A stretch of DNA of 64,000 nucleotides from Pelomonas dachongensis (GCF_043555865.1 NZ_JBIGHY010000006.1:124001-188000), one strand, 5' to 3'; shown: positions 10,301-17,872, numbered from the stretch's first letter. Notes: a model not told the origin generated them from the letters alone. Numbers and translations: made by a program.

Positions 10301-10437
10301 TCGTCGGCGGCCTGCTGCTCAGTCAGCTGCTGACCCTCTACACCACGCCCGTCGTGTTCTGCTGCATGGACCGGCTCAGCCGCAGGCGCAGGCCAACCGC
10401 CACGCCCCGGACCGCCGCTGCAGCCGCCTACCCATGA
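7324..10437 (+). CDS. mdtC: RND multidrug efflux transporter, MdtC-like
   Basis: Second RND pump of the operon, 1,037 residues. The GTG start at 7324 overlaps the previous stop. Conserved features are IERPIGTALITCGVALAGAIAY, LPGASPDTMAATVATPLERT, the paired aspartates in GFVVDDAIVVLENI, and GIVKKNAIMMLDF. Both pumps keep the proton-relay aspartates, so neither looks like an inactive partner. The gene ends in ATGA shared with the next start. By family knowledge, MdtB/MdtC-type pumps export bile salts, novobiocin and some metals; that range is not established here. Confidence 0.88.
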   Translation: MNLSRVFIERPIGTALITCGVALAGAIAYLLLPIAPLPQVEFPTISVSASLPGASPDTMAATVATPLERTLGAIAGVTEITSSSSLGSTRVTLQFDLSRDIDGAAREVQAGINASRALLPTGMPGNPTYRKVNPADAPIMILALTSDTLTRGQMYDAASTVLAQRLSQVDGVGQVTVGGGALPAVRIDLDPNKLSAQGIALSQVRAAVVATNANRPKGLLESDARNWQIAANDQARTAADYAPLIISYRNGAAVRLRDVADVTDSVQDIRNDGLANGKSAVLLILNKAPDANIIKTVDTVRGLLPQLRASISPAISLDVMMDRTMTIRGSIDEVQRTLAISFGLVIVVVFVFLRRLRAALLPAVAVPVSLAGTFGVMYLLGYSIDNLSLMAMTVATGFVVDDAIVVLENISRHIERGMAPREAALKGAREIGFTVVSISLSLIAVFIPILAMGGIVGRLFREFAVVLSVAILVSMVVSLTTTPMMAATLLRPHDKARPPGRFARWLGRIGNAMVRGYRRSLRWTLRHQPVALAVLAGVVALNVHLYVAIPKGFFPQQDTGLMIGGVQADQASSFQSMQGKLRTFHDIVRADPAVANVTGFTGGGRSNSANMFISLKPLSERRESVDAVIARLRGKLAKVPGANMFLAPVQDIRIGGRQSNSSWQYTLQADELADLRTWEPRIRRALTEVPEITDVNTDQQDKGVQTSLVVDRDALTRHGLTMSAFDNVLNDAFGQRQVGVIYNPLNQYRVVMGLAPPWLQSPQTLQSLLLTGSGGQQVPLASVARVETTSAPLSVSHQSGTPASTISFNLAEGVSLSDAVAAVNDAVARSGAPVSVRGSFQGTAQAFQASLKSQPLLILAAVVTIYLVLGMLYESLIHPITILSTLPSAGVGALLALMAFNTEFSIIALIGVVLLIGIVKKNAIMMLDFAISSQRDAELRGSRLAPGAAIYRAALLRLRPILMTTVAAVFGAVPLALGHGEGAELRVPLGISIVGGLLLSQLLTLYTTPVVFCCMDRLSRRRRPTATPRTAAAAAYP

Positions 10438-11810
10438 AATCCATCCCCGCATTCGTCCCGCTGACGCTGTCCCTGCTGCTGGCCGGCTGCGCCGCGACGG
10501 CGCCCAGTCCACTCGCCGATGCGCCGCCGCCTGCCGCGTTCAGAGGTTCGACCGAGTGGCAGCGCGTGGCGGCCGACGTCGCCGTGCCGCAAGCCTGGTG
10601 GGCGCTGTTCAACGACCCGGTGCTGGACGAGCTGCAGGCCGCCCTCACTGTCGGCAACCAGGACCTTGCCGCCGCGCTCGCTCGCGTCGCGTCGGCGCGT
10701 GCGGTCGTGCAGGCCAGCAGTGCGGCGCTGTTCCCGACGCTGTCCGTCGGCGCTGGCACCGCAAGGTCGGCCAGCGAGGACAAGGTCGCCACCACGAACT
10801 CGCTGACGGCCAATGCAGCCTGGGAGATCGACCTGTGGGGGCGCCTTGCCGCCGGCGTGAAGGCAGCCGGCGCGAGCTACCGCGCCAGCCAAGCTGACCT
10901 GGCCGCGCTGCAGCTGTCGGCCCATGCGACGTTGACGCAGACCTACCTGTCGCTGCGCACCGCCGAGGCCCAGCAAGCGCTACTGGAACGCACCGTGGCC
11001 GCCAACGAGCGCGCGCTGGAGCTGACGCAGGCCCGCTACGCTGGCGGCGTCGTCGCCCAGACCGACGTGCTGCAGGCGCGCACGCAGCTGCGCAATGCGC
11101 AGTCGTCGCTGGCCGATGCGAGAAGCCAGCGCGCGCAGCTGCAGAACGCACTGGCGACGCTGGTGGGTCGCGCGCCGGTTGAGTTCCAGTTGCCTGCCAG
11201 CGCGAGCCTGCCAGCGCTGCCGCCCGTGCCCACGCTGCTGCCGTCCACGCTGCTGGCCCAGCGCCCCGACATCACCGCTGCACGCGAGCGTCAGGTCGCG
11301 GCCTATGCGCAGATCGGCATTGCCGACGCGGCGTTCTTCCCGAGCATCGACCTGTCGGCCAGCGCCGGCTACCGCGGCGCGTCGTGGTCCAACCTGGTGT
11401 CGGCGCCCAACCTCGTGTGGTCATTGGGCGCTGCCATCGCGGCGCCGCTGCTGGACGGCGGGCAGCGCCAGCTCGCCAGCGCGCAGGCACGGGCGTCCGC
11501 CGATGCCGCCACGGCGACCTACCGCCAGACCGTGTTGACGGCCTTCCAGGAGGTCGAGGACAACCTCGTGGTGCTGGCCGAGACCGGCGTCCAACTGGCG
11601 CTGCAGACCGATTCGCTGGAGGCCGCGCAGCGCAACCTGCAGATCGTGCTGGACCAATACCGTGCGGGCACGGTCAGCTATTTGAACGTCAGTGCCGCAC
11701 AAGCCTCGGCGCTGTCTGCCGAGGCCGCTGTGCTGAGCGCCCGCAACCGCCAGTTGGCGGCGGCCAACGTGCTGTTGAAGAACCTGGGCGGGCGCCTGCC
11801 GCCGGGCTGA
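10434..11810 (+). CDS. Outer-membrane efflux channel lipoprotein (NodT/OprM type)
   Basis: TolC-like outer-membrane factor completing the RND system. The N-terminus has a lipoprotein signal with lipobox LLAGC (about residues 16-20). WWALFNDPVLDELQAAL follows, then two repeated helical halves (LTQTYLSLRTAEAQQALLERT and FQEVEDNLVVLAETG) typical of NodT-family channels. The C-terminus is RQLAAANVLLKNLGGRLP. It is 458 residues. ATG 10434 overlaps the stop of the preceding pump, so all four genes are tightly coupled. Confidence 0.9.
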   Translation: MKSIPAFVPLTLSLLLAGCAATAPSPLADAPPPAAFRGSTEWQRVAADVAVPQAWWALFNDPVLDELQAALTVGNQDLAAALARVASARAVVQASSAALFPTLSVGAGTARSASEDKVATTNSLTANAAWEIDLWGRLAAGVKAAGASYRASQADLAALQLSAHATLTQTYLSLRTAEAQQALLERTVAANERALELTQARYAGGVVAQTDVLQARTQLRNAQSSLADARSQRAQLQNALATLVGRAPVEFQLPASASLPALPPVPTLLPSTLLAQRPDITAARERQVAAYAQIGIADAAFFPSIDLSASAGYRGASWSNLVSAPNLVWSLGAAIAAPLLDGGQRQLASAQARASADAATATYRQTVLTAFQEVEDNLVVLAETGVQLALQTDSLEAAQRNLQIVLDQYRAGTVSYLNVSAAQASALSAEAAVLSARNRQLAAANVLLKNLGGRLPPG

Positions 11811-11818
11811 TGCAGGCG

Positions 11819-11851
11819 AAGAGGCCGCCATACTGGGAGCCTCTTTCTTGA
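11819..11851 (+). terminator. Probable terminator after the efflux operon
   Basis: Inverted repeat AAGAGGC...GCCTCTT with an 11-13-nt loop, followed by TCTTG, just after the channel-gene stop. The T-tract is short, so strength is uncertain. Confidence 0.5.
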
Positions 11852-11944
11852 CCTGCTGCTGCAAGAAGGGCTTTCCTGGCCGCCACCTTCTGGATGTGCG
11901 CGCCGGACGTGTCCTTTCGTCTCGGCCCTGACGCCGAGCGCAGC

Positions 11945-12088
11945 ATGACTTCCTCTTCCCAACGTCTCCAGCGGGCCTTCGCCCGCCGTGCCATCGCGCT
12001 CGAACATCGCGATGGCATCTATCGCGTCCACAACGATGCTGCGCAAGCCACCTCCTGCTGCCGGCCGGATGGAGCGTTGAGGCGATGA
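11945..12088 (+). CDS. Possible small ORF or leader upstream of the AbiEi-like gene
   Basis: A 47-codon frame starting MTSSSQRLQRAFARRAIALEHRDG; its stop overlaps the annotated start of the next ORF (ATGA). It has no recognised family and no clear ribosome-binding site. It may be a degraded gene end rather than a gene. The overlap is its only positional support. Confidence 0.2.
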   Translation: MTSSSQRLQRAFARRAIALEHRDGIYRVHNDAAQATSCCRPDGALRR

Positions 12089-13302
12089 GTGGATCTCACC
12101 GAGAAGCCCGCGAAGAAGACTGGCTGCAAGTTCCAGCGGCTGCCCAACATGTGTTTGGTTGCAACCTAACCGGACAGGTTGCTACTCATCCTTTAGTTGC
12201 AACCTTTGGGCTATGGTTGCGACTGATCCCTCAGTTGCAACTTTTCTGCCTCGTGGAAGACCTTGGCTTTGACCTGACCCTCGCGACCCCCACTGGCCGC
12301 AACGTGATCGTGGAGATCAAGCGCACGCATTCGATGCGTGACGTGCGGAACGCGCTCCTATCGCTGGTCACAGCGCTTGCGCAGCGCCCTGACGCCGACG
12401 CCCTCTGTCTGGTGTACGAGAGTCGGCTGTCGTCCCAGCGTCTGGAGGAGGAGCTTTCAACATTTCGTGAGCTGCTGCGACCCGACCTTGCCGAGCGCGT
12501 CTACTTGGCCATGGCCGTAGACCAAGATTTCCAAGGCACCCTGCCCCGTGGAACCGAAGGCCTGCTAGATGACTTGCGGGCTGCTATCCAACGGGACGGT
12601 GGCGAGGCGGCCGCACCCCGCGTGTCCCGCCAGCATGTGATGGCCACCTTGGTGCAACGGTGGCTTGACGGTTTCCAAGGCTCCAGCATCACGCAAACGC
12701 AGCGCCTCACTGGCGCGAGCCGTCCCACGGTCGCAGCAGCACACGCCGATCTGCGAGCTGCCAATGTCGTGCGGGTGCAGTCGCTCATGGTCACGGTCAT
12801 TGACGACATCAGCGGGCCCATCCTGCAGAAGCTGGCTCAGGAGTACGCGAAGACGCGCAAGCTAGCTTGGTACACGGACGTTAGCGGGATGAACAGGTCG
12901 CCAGCCGAGATGGCGTCACGCCTCCTGAAACTGCAGGCCTCCGGGCGGATCGGCCTGGACGTGCAGATTGGGGGCGTGATTGGCGCCAAAGAGCACTATT
13001 CCGACCTGGACCTCACTGCCGCGCCGAGGCTGGATCTCTGCGTCTATGGCAGCGCCGACGGCATCGCGCGCCATCTTGATGCGGGCCTACAGCCGATCAA
13101 GCCTTTCGCGCATGGTCACCCCTTCTTGCAGCCCAGCCTCGTGCTCCACGAGCAGAGACCGTTGGCCGACACGACCGGTGCGAGCGGGAATGCTGCCCCC
13201 AGCTTGGACTGCCTGGCTGACCTGATGGAAATGGGGCTTGAGGCCCAGGCGCAACAGATGGCCAGCTTCCTTGTCGACCGCGCCAGAGGGATGCACCGAT
13301 GA
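12085..13302 (+). CDS. AbiEi-like winged-helix regulator with possible nuclease-fold N-terminal domain
   Basis: 405 codons from ATG 12085. About residues 52-160 look like a PD-(D/E)xK-type fold (FDLTLATPTGRNVIVEIKRTH, then ALCLVYESRLSS); the IVEIK strand is the candidate active-site piece. A winged-helix region follows (about 195-250: SITQTQRLTGASRPTVAAAHADL), then a C-terminal part resembling AbiEi-type antitoxins (SRLLKLQASGRIGLDVQIGG... LDLCVYG). The next gene, overlapping by 4 nt, encodes a nucleotidyltransferase-fold protein, the usual partner of AbiEi. The first ~55 codons overlap a DNA-level repeat array, so the true start may be downstream, for example GTG 12253. The family call is by motif and context only; the nuclease idea is an inference. 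Confidence 0.5.
   Translation: MSGSHREAREEDWLQVPAAAQHVFGCNLTGQVATHPLVATFGLWLRLIPQLQLFCLVEDLGFDLTLATPTGRNVIVEIKRTHSMRDVRNALLSLVTALAQRPDADALCLVYESRLSSQRLEEELSTFRELLRPDLAERVYLAMAVDQDFQGTLPRGTEGLLDDLRAAIQRDGGEAAAPRVSRQHVMATLVQRWLDGFQGSSITQTQRLTGASRPTVAAAHADLRAANVVRVQSLMVTVIDDISGPILQKLAQEYAKTRKLAWYTDVSGMNRSPAEMASRLLKLQASGRIGLDVQIGGVIGAKEHYSDLDLTAAPRLDLCVYGSADGIARHLDAGLQPIKPFAHGHPFLQPSLVLHEQRPLADTTGASGNAAPSLDCLADLMEMGLEAQAQQMASFLVDRARGMHR
12158..12241 (+). promoter_or_regulatory. Array of five GTTGCAAC boxes (operator-like)
   Basis: The palindromic octamer GTTGCAAC occurs at 12158, 12196 and 12234, and with one mismatch at 12178 (GTTGCTAC) and 12216 (GTTGCGAC). Spacings are 20, 18, 20 and 18 bp, about two helical turns. 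The copies fall in different reading frames, so this is a DNA-level repeat, not a protein repeat. It lies across the annotated 5' end of the AbiEi-like gene and fits a multi-site operator for autoregulation. Confidence 0.6.
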
Positions 13303-14224
13303 AGATCGACGAAGCGATTTCACCGTCCGAGGTTCTCGCCAGCGTGGCCGCCGCCCTGCCGGAGTCGGCACGGGCAAACGTCATCGTCGTCGGCGGCCTC
13401 GCCGCGGGCTACTACTTCTTCGCGGGCGATGGCGCCCGCGCTATTCGAACCGAGGATGTGGACTGCCTATTCAGTCCCTGGGCCCGCGCTGTGGCGGCGG
13501 CCGAAGACGTGACCGAGCAACTGCTTGAGGCCCACTGGACGCTTCGGGAAAACCGTGCGTTTGGAGCTCCCGGGGTCGGCAACAGATCCGCTGGAAGCTT
13601 TGCCGCGGGTCCGACTGCTGCCGCCTGGCGCCGATACGAGCCCCTGGTTCCTGGAACTGCTCTCGGCGCCGCCAAGCTTTGAGCCTGGCGACCCGTCGCG
13701 CAAGAAGCTGCGCAGGCTGCAAACCTCAGTAGGCGACTTCTCCATCGCCAGCTTCGACTTCTTGGCTTTGGCCGAGTGGCAGCCCATTCGGACCAGCCAT
13801 GACCTCCACATCGCGCGGCCGGAGATGATGGCTCTCGCCAACTTGCTCCACCACCCCCGCGTAGACCCTCATCGCTGGCACGACGCAGAAGCGCTCAAAC
13901 AAGGACCTGGGTCGAGTGCTGGCGCTGGCCTATCTCACCGTCCTACGGGACCGCCGGGACTGCGCGGACGAGTTGGCCACCTGGCCAGTCAACATGTGGG
14001 CCGCACTCCAGGACAAGTTCGGAGCCGCCGCCAGGAGTCTGGCCGCAGCTGCCAGTTCGGGCCTACAAGACCTGCTGTCCCGGTCGGTGGACTTCGATCA
14101 GGCGCTGATGATCGCCAACCTAGGGCTCTTGGCTTCGATGGACGTGGATCGCGAAGCGTTCCGCGCAACGGCCGAGCGCGTCCGGGCTGAGGTGCTCGAA
14201 GAACTGGTGGAGCTGGCGTCGTGA
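13299..14224 (+). pseudogene. Nucleotidyltransferase-fold (AbiEii/GSU2403-like) gene, two frameshifts
   Basis: Begins ATG 13299, overlapping the upstream regulator by 4 nt. The first frame holds a nucleotidyltransferase start (VIVVGGLAAGYYF and RTEDVDCLF). At the G-run 13572-13575 homology leaves this frame; dropping one G gives GAPGSATDPLEALPRVRLLPPG and continues in the second frame through WFLELLSAPPSFEPGD and RPEMMALANLLHHPRV. Near 13864 a second net +1 (or -2) shift moves to the third frame: TLIAGTTQKRSNKDLGRVLALAYL, ending TGA 14224. Repaired, it would be about 308 residues, the likely toxin partner of the AbiEi-like gene. As written it cannot make a full protein. Sequencing errors in homopolymers are the main alternative. 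Confidence 0.65.
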
Positions 14225-14260
14225 GGGCTGCGTCGCCTGAGCTGTCAAGCGCCCCTGCCG

Positions 14261-14416
14261 CCGTGGATCCACGCCAACGACGGCCACAACGGTGGCGATC
14301 CGCAGGCAGCCCTCGACCAGGTCAACGCCTTTGCGAACTGGTGGCGTGCCCGGCGGCCGGATGACGAGGCGCTCGCTGAAGTGCCTTTTGAAGCCAGGCG
14401 GGCGGACGGCACCACC
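14261..14416 (+). pseudogene. Unidentified gene fragment abutting an IS3 remnant
   Basis: The plus-strand frame through TGG 14264 reads WIHANDGHNGGDPQAALDQVN, then NAFANWWRARRPDDEALAEVPF. This looks protein-like, but it has no start codon and runs into the transposase remnant. I do not recognise the family. It is probably the end of a gene cut by the insertion or deletion that left the IS fragment. Confidence 0.3.
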
Positions 14417-14560
14417 TCGTACTGCTTGGCGAGGGCTTTGTACCCAATCGGTCCAGCCAGATAGGCCTGAACAATTTCGAGCTTCAGGCTCTCGTCATGC
14501 TTTGCCAATGAAAACACCCCATCGGTTGGATTGGTGTCCAACCTTTGGGGTGCAGTTCAA
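14416..14560 (-). mobile_element. IS3-family (IS150-group) remnant: IS end plus start of OrfA
   Basis: On the minus strand this starts with an IS end, TGAACTGCACCCC at 14560-14548, then GGTTGGACACCAATCCAACC. The beginning of an OrfA transposase follows: GVFSLAKHDESLKLEIVQAY and LAGPIGYKALAKQYEV, the helix-turn-helix of this group. Similarity stops near 14416 and no OrfB or second end is present. It is a dead fragment marking a past rearrangement between the AbiE-like patch and rplY. Confidence 0.7.
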
Positions 14561-14597
14561 GAAGAAGCCCTTTGCGTTGGCTTGAAGCCGGCAGGAA

Positions 14598-15221
14598 TTA
14601 CTTCTTGCCCTTCTTGCCCTTCTTGTCGTCGGCGGCCGGAGCGGCGGCGACGATGATTTCTTCCGCCACCGGTGCCACCGGCGTCGCGACGACGGGGTTC
14701 GGCTTGCCGTGGGTGACGACCTTGACGCCGGCCGGCAGCTTCACATCATTGACGTGCAGCGAGTGACCTGCGGTCAGGCCGGACAGGTCCACCTCGATGA
14801 ACTCGGGCAGTTGCTGGGCCAGGCAGGTGATTTCCAGCTCGGTGATGACGTGGTTGACCGTGTTCTTGTCGGTCTTCACGGCCACCGAGTTCTCTTCGCC
14901 GATGAAGTGCAGCGGCACCTTCTTCGTGATCTTGGTCGTGGCGTCCACGCGCTGGAAGTCAATGTGATTGACTTGCGGCTTGTAGGGGTGCATCTGGAAG
15001 TCGCGCAGCAGCACTTGCGTGACCGAGCCGTTCAGCTCCATGTCCAGCAGGGAGCTGTGGAAGGCTTCCTTCTTGAGGGCGTGGTACAGCGCGTTGTGAT
15101 CGAGTTCGATCAGTGCGGGCTCACCGGCGCCGTAAACGATGCCGGGCACCTTGCCGGCCACTCGCAGGCGGCGGCTCGCTCCGGTCCCCTGCAACTTGCG
15201 CTCGAAAGCAACAAACTTCAT
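14598..15221 (-). CDS. rplY: 50S ribosomal protein L25/general stress protein Ctc
   Basis: Binds 5S rRNA in the large ribosomal subunit. ATG 15221 (MKFVAFER) is preceded by GGAG six bases upstream; an in-frame TTG four codons earlier overlaps that GGAG and was rejected. The N-terminal L25 domain has GKVPGIVYGAGEPALIELDH; the longer Ctc-type C-terminal domain follows, ending in a lysine-rich KKGKKGKK tail. It is 207 residues, normal for the long form. It lies 77 nt after prs in the same direction, a standard arrangement. Confidence 0.95.
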   Translation of the reverse strand: MKFVAFERKLQGTGASRRLRVAGKVPGIVYGAGEPALIELDHNALYHALKKEAFHSSLLDMELNGSVTQVLLRDFQMHPYKPQVNHIDFQRVDATTKITKKVPLHFIGEENSVAVKTDKNTVNHVITELEITCLAQQLPEFIEVDLSGLTAGHSLHVNDVKLPAGVKVVTHGKPNPVVATPVAPVAEEIIVAAAPAADDKKGKKGKK

Positions 15222-15298
15222 GGTTTTCTCCAAAAGAGAACGGCACCCGCGACCAGGCGCCGTTGAAAAAGCCGTCTTGCGACGGCCGAGTGTTCCGA

Positions 15299-16261
15299 TC
15301 AGAAGTTGTTGTTCTGCTCGGAGAAAAGGGAGGTGACCGACTCGCCGTCAGAGATGCGGCGGATGGTCTCGGCAAACAGGAACGCCACCGACAGCTGGCG
15401 GATGTTCTTGCAGGCCTTGGCTGCGTCGGTCAGCGGGATCGTGTTCGTGATGACGACCTCGTCCAGCTGCGAGCCGGCGATGCGCTCGATAGCCGGGCCC
15501 GACAGGATGGGGTGGGTGCAGTAGGCGTAGACGCTCTTGGCGCCGCGCGCCTTCAGCACCTCGGCCGCCTTCACCAGCGTGCCGGCGGTGTCGATCATGT
15601 CGTCCATGATCACGCAGTTGCGGCCTTCGATGTCACCGATGACGTGCATCACCTCGGACACGTTGGCGGCCGGGCGGCGCTTGTCGATGATGGCGAGATC
15701 GCAGCCCAGCTGCTTGGCCAGCGCGCGGGCGCGCACCACGCCGCCGACGTCGGGCGACACGACGACCAGGTTGCTGTAGTTGCGGCTCTTCAGGTCCGAC
15801 AGCAGTACCGGCGAAGCGTAGATGTTGTCGACCGGGATGTCGAAGAAGCCTTGGATCTGGTCGGCGTGCAGGTCCATCGTCAGCACGCGCTCGACGCCCA
15901 CGGTCTCCAGCAGGTTGGCGACGACCTTGGCCGAGATGGGCACGCGGGTGGAGCGCGGGCGGCGGTCCTGGCGGGCGTAGCCGTAGTAGGGGATCACGGC
16001 CGTGATGCGGCGGGCGCTGGCGCGCTTGAGCGCGTCGACCATGATCAGCAGCTCCATCAGGTTCTCGTTCGTCGGCGCGCAGGTGGGCTGCACGACGAAC
16101 ACGTCGCGGGCGCGGACGTTCTGCTGGATTTCGACGGTGACCTCGCCGTCTGAGAAGCGGCCGACGACAGCCTTGCCCAGCTCGAGACCGAGATGGGTGG
16201 CGATTTCCTGAGAGAGAACCGGGTTCGCGTTGCCGGTGAAGAGAACCGTGTTGAGCAGCAC
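15299..16261 (-). CDS. prs: Ribose-phosphate pyrophosphokinase
   Basis: Makes PRPP from ribose-5-phosphate and ATP for purine, pyrimidine, histidine, tryptophan and NAD synthesis. Diagnostic segments are GRFSDGEVTVEIQQNVRARD, YYGYARQDRR, DLHADQIQGFFDIPVDN, VVVSPDVGGVVRARALA (PRPP-binding region) and DDMIDTAGTL. It is 320 residues with a GTG start at 16261 and a weak ribosome-binding site. It lies between tRNA-Gln and rplY, with the GHMP kinase ispE upstream, the usual order in Burkholderiales. Confidence 0.96.
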   Translation of the reverse strand: MLLNTVLFTGNANPVLSQEIATHLGLELGKAVVGRFSDGEVTVEIQQNVRARDVFVVQPTCAPTNENLMELLIMVDALKRASARRITAVIPYYGYARQDRRPRSTRVPISAKVVANLLETVGVERVLTMDLHADQIQGFFDIPVDNIYASPVLLSDLKSRNYSNLVVVSPDVGGVVRARALAKQLGCDLAIIDKRRPAANVSEVMHVIGDIEGRNCVIMDDMIDTAGTLVKAAEVLKARGAKSVYAYCTHPILSGPAIERIAGSQLDEVVITNTIPLTDAAKACKNIRQLSVAFLFAETIRRISDGESVTSLFSEQNNNF

Positions 16262-16330
16262 TTGGAGCCTCTGGTGTCAGTCAGTGGCTCGCTGAAGCGC
16301 GCGCCGGTTCAGCGAAGTATCAAAAGAATT

Positions 16331-16407
16331 TGGCAGGGGAGGAAGGACTCGAACCCTCGCATGTCGGAATCAAAATCCGATGCCTTGACCAACTTGGCGA
16401 CTCCCCT
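16331..16407 (-). tRNA. tRNA-Gln (TTG)
   Basis: A minus-strand cloverleaf: acceptor AGGGGAG pairs with CTCCCCT, discriminator G and an encoded CCA. The anticodon loop TTTTGAT gives anticodon TTG. The T-loop is GGGTTCGAGTCC. Its place between ispE and prs is conserved in related genomes. Confidence 0.95.
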
Positions 16408-16446
16408 ACACAGGACCCGGCCTGGCGGCCGAACCCGTAAACCTTG

Positions 16447-17361
16447 TCAGTCGGCCCAGCCCGCGAGCGGGTGTTGAGCCAGACTGCGGCAGATTCGACC
16501 TGTCCACTCTGCAGGCTGAGCCTGCAGCAATGTCGCCAGGGACTGGTCGTCCTTGCCATCTATTCCATCCTCGGCGAGTACCGAAAACACCGCCGCGCCT
16601 GAGCCCGTCATCCGGGCGTTGCCGAATTGCTTCGACATCAGTTGCAACGCGTCTCGTACTTCACTGCTGATCGCTTCTGCTGCGGGCTGCAAGTCGTTGC
16701 GACCGAAGTCTTGACCAAAGCCTGCTGCGATTTGTTCTGCAGTTCCTGCCGAGGCGGGAAAGCCCGTGACTATAGCCAGATTTTCGGACCTTGCCAACAA
16801 CGGGCTTGAAAAAATAGCCTGGGTCGACAAGCCCGCAGGTCCTTTGAGGATGGCGAAGCGCTGCTCCGGCAACTGGATGGGGTGCAGGATCTCGCCGATG
16901 CCTTCGACGAAAGCCGGGCCGCCGCCGAGGAAGAAGGGCACGTCGGCGCCGAGCTTCAAGCCCAGCTGCAGCAGGCGTGGCAGCGGCAGCTGCAGATCCC
17001 ATAACCGGTTCAGCGCCAGCAGCGTGGTGGCCGCGTCGGACGAGCCGCCGCCCATGCCGGCACCGGCGGGAAGGCGCTTCTCCAGGTGGATGTCCGCGCC
17101 CAGCGTGCAGCCGGTCTCGGCCTGCAGCAGCCGCGCGGCGCGCAGACACAGGTCGTCGGCTGGCAATTCGGCATGACCGTCGCCCGGCACATCGTGGCGC
17201 TGCAGTCGACCGTCGGCGCGCCGCTCGATGTGCAGCGTGTCGGCCCAGTCGATGAGCACGAACACGGATTGCAGCAGGTGATAGCCATCGGCGCGCTTGC
17301 CGACCACGTGCAGGAACAGGTTCAGCTTGGCCGGCGCGGCCAGGTCATGGAGTGCCTTCAT
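16447..17361 (-). CDS. ispE: 4-diphosphocytidyl-2-C-methyl-D-erythritol kinase
   Basis: GHMP-family kinase that phosphorylates CDP-methylerythritol in the non-mevalonate isoprenoid pathway. It starts APAKLNLFLHVVGKRADGYH, the family N-terminus, and has the ATP-binding loop PAGAGMGGGSSDAATTLLA and ADVPFFLGG. It is 304 residues, normal or slightly long. It overlaps the 3' end of lolB by 17 nt on the same strand, so the two are probably co-transcribed. Confidence 0.95.
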   Translation of the reverse strand: MKALHDLAAPAKLNLFLHVVGKRADGYHLLQSVFVLIDWADTLHIERRADGRLQRHDVPGDGHAELPADDLCLRAARLLQAETGCTLGADIHLEKRLPAGAGMGGGSSDAATTLLALNRLWDLQLPLPRLLQLGLKLGADVPFFLGGGPAFVEGIGEILHPIQLPEQRFAILKGPAGLSTQAIFSSPLLARSENLAIVTGFPASAGTAEQIAAGFGQDFGRNDLQPAAEAISSEVRDALQLMSKQFGNARMTGSGAAVFSVLAEDGIDGKDDQSLATLLQAQPAEWTGRICRSLAQHPLAGWAD

Positions 17362-17872
17362 CGCTCCCTTCCAGCTTGGCGCGCAGCGTGACGACGGGAT
17401 CGGCCAGACGCGTGGCCACGAGGCTGGGCAGCTTGGGCTCGATGCGCCAGCCCAGTTGCTCGAAGCCGCCGGCCGTCTTCTGGTGAGGCGCTGCCGCCCA
17501 AGGCCGGGCCTGCAGCCAGTCGAACAACGCGGCCACGGGCACCGGCTCGCCCAGCAGCTCGCGGGTCAGCGCGTCGAGGTCGTCGAAGCGGCGTTCGTCG
17601 TCGGGCGTCTGCAGCGTGACGCGGCCCGGCTGCCAGCTCGCGCGTGCGACCAGCGAGCCCAGCGGCGATGTCAGCTCCAGCCGGCCAGCCTGCGGCCCAC
17701 CGAACAGCTCAAAACTGGCCGCGCCGCCGGTGCCGCGCTTGTGGGCGTCGCCGGCCACGGTCACGCTGATGCGCCCGCCCAGGCGTGTCTCGGCGGTGGT
17801 GGACGGTGGCGTCTTGGGCACCTGTGCGCAGCCGGCAAGGGCCAGCGCAAGGACGAGGAGTGCGGCTTTCAT
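17345..17872 (-). CDS. lolB: Outer-membrane lipoprotein LolB
   Basis: Receives lipoproteins from LolA and inserts them in the outer membrane. The short signal peptide ends in the lipobox LALAGC. The mature part has GRISVTVAGD and FELFGGPQAGRLELTSPLGS, typical of LolB. It is 175 residues. The start overlaps the end of the upstream TPR gene (ATGA), and the end overlaps ispE, giving the common TPR-lolB-ispE order. Confidence 0.88.
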   Translation of the reverse strand: MKAALLVLALALAGCAQVPKTPPSTTAETRLGGRISVTVAGDAHKRGTGGAASFELFGGPQAGRLELTSPLGSLVARASWQPGRVTLQTPDDERRFDDLDALTRELLGEPVPVAALFDWLQARPWAAAPHQKTAGGFEQLGWRIEPKLPSLVATRLADPVVTLRAKLEGSDEGTP

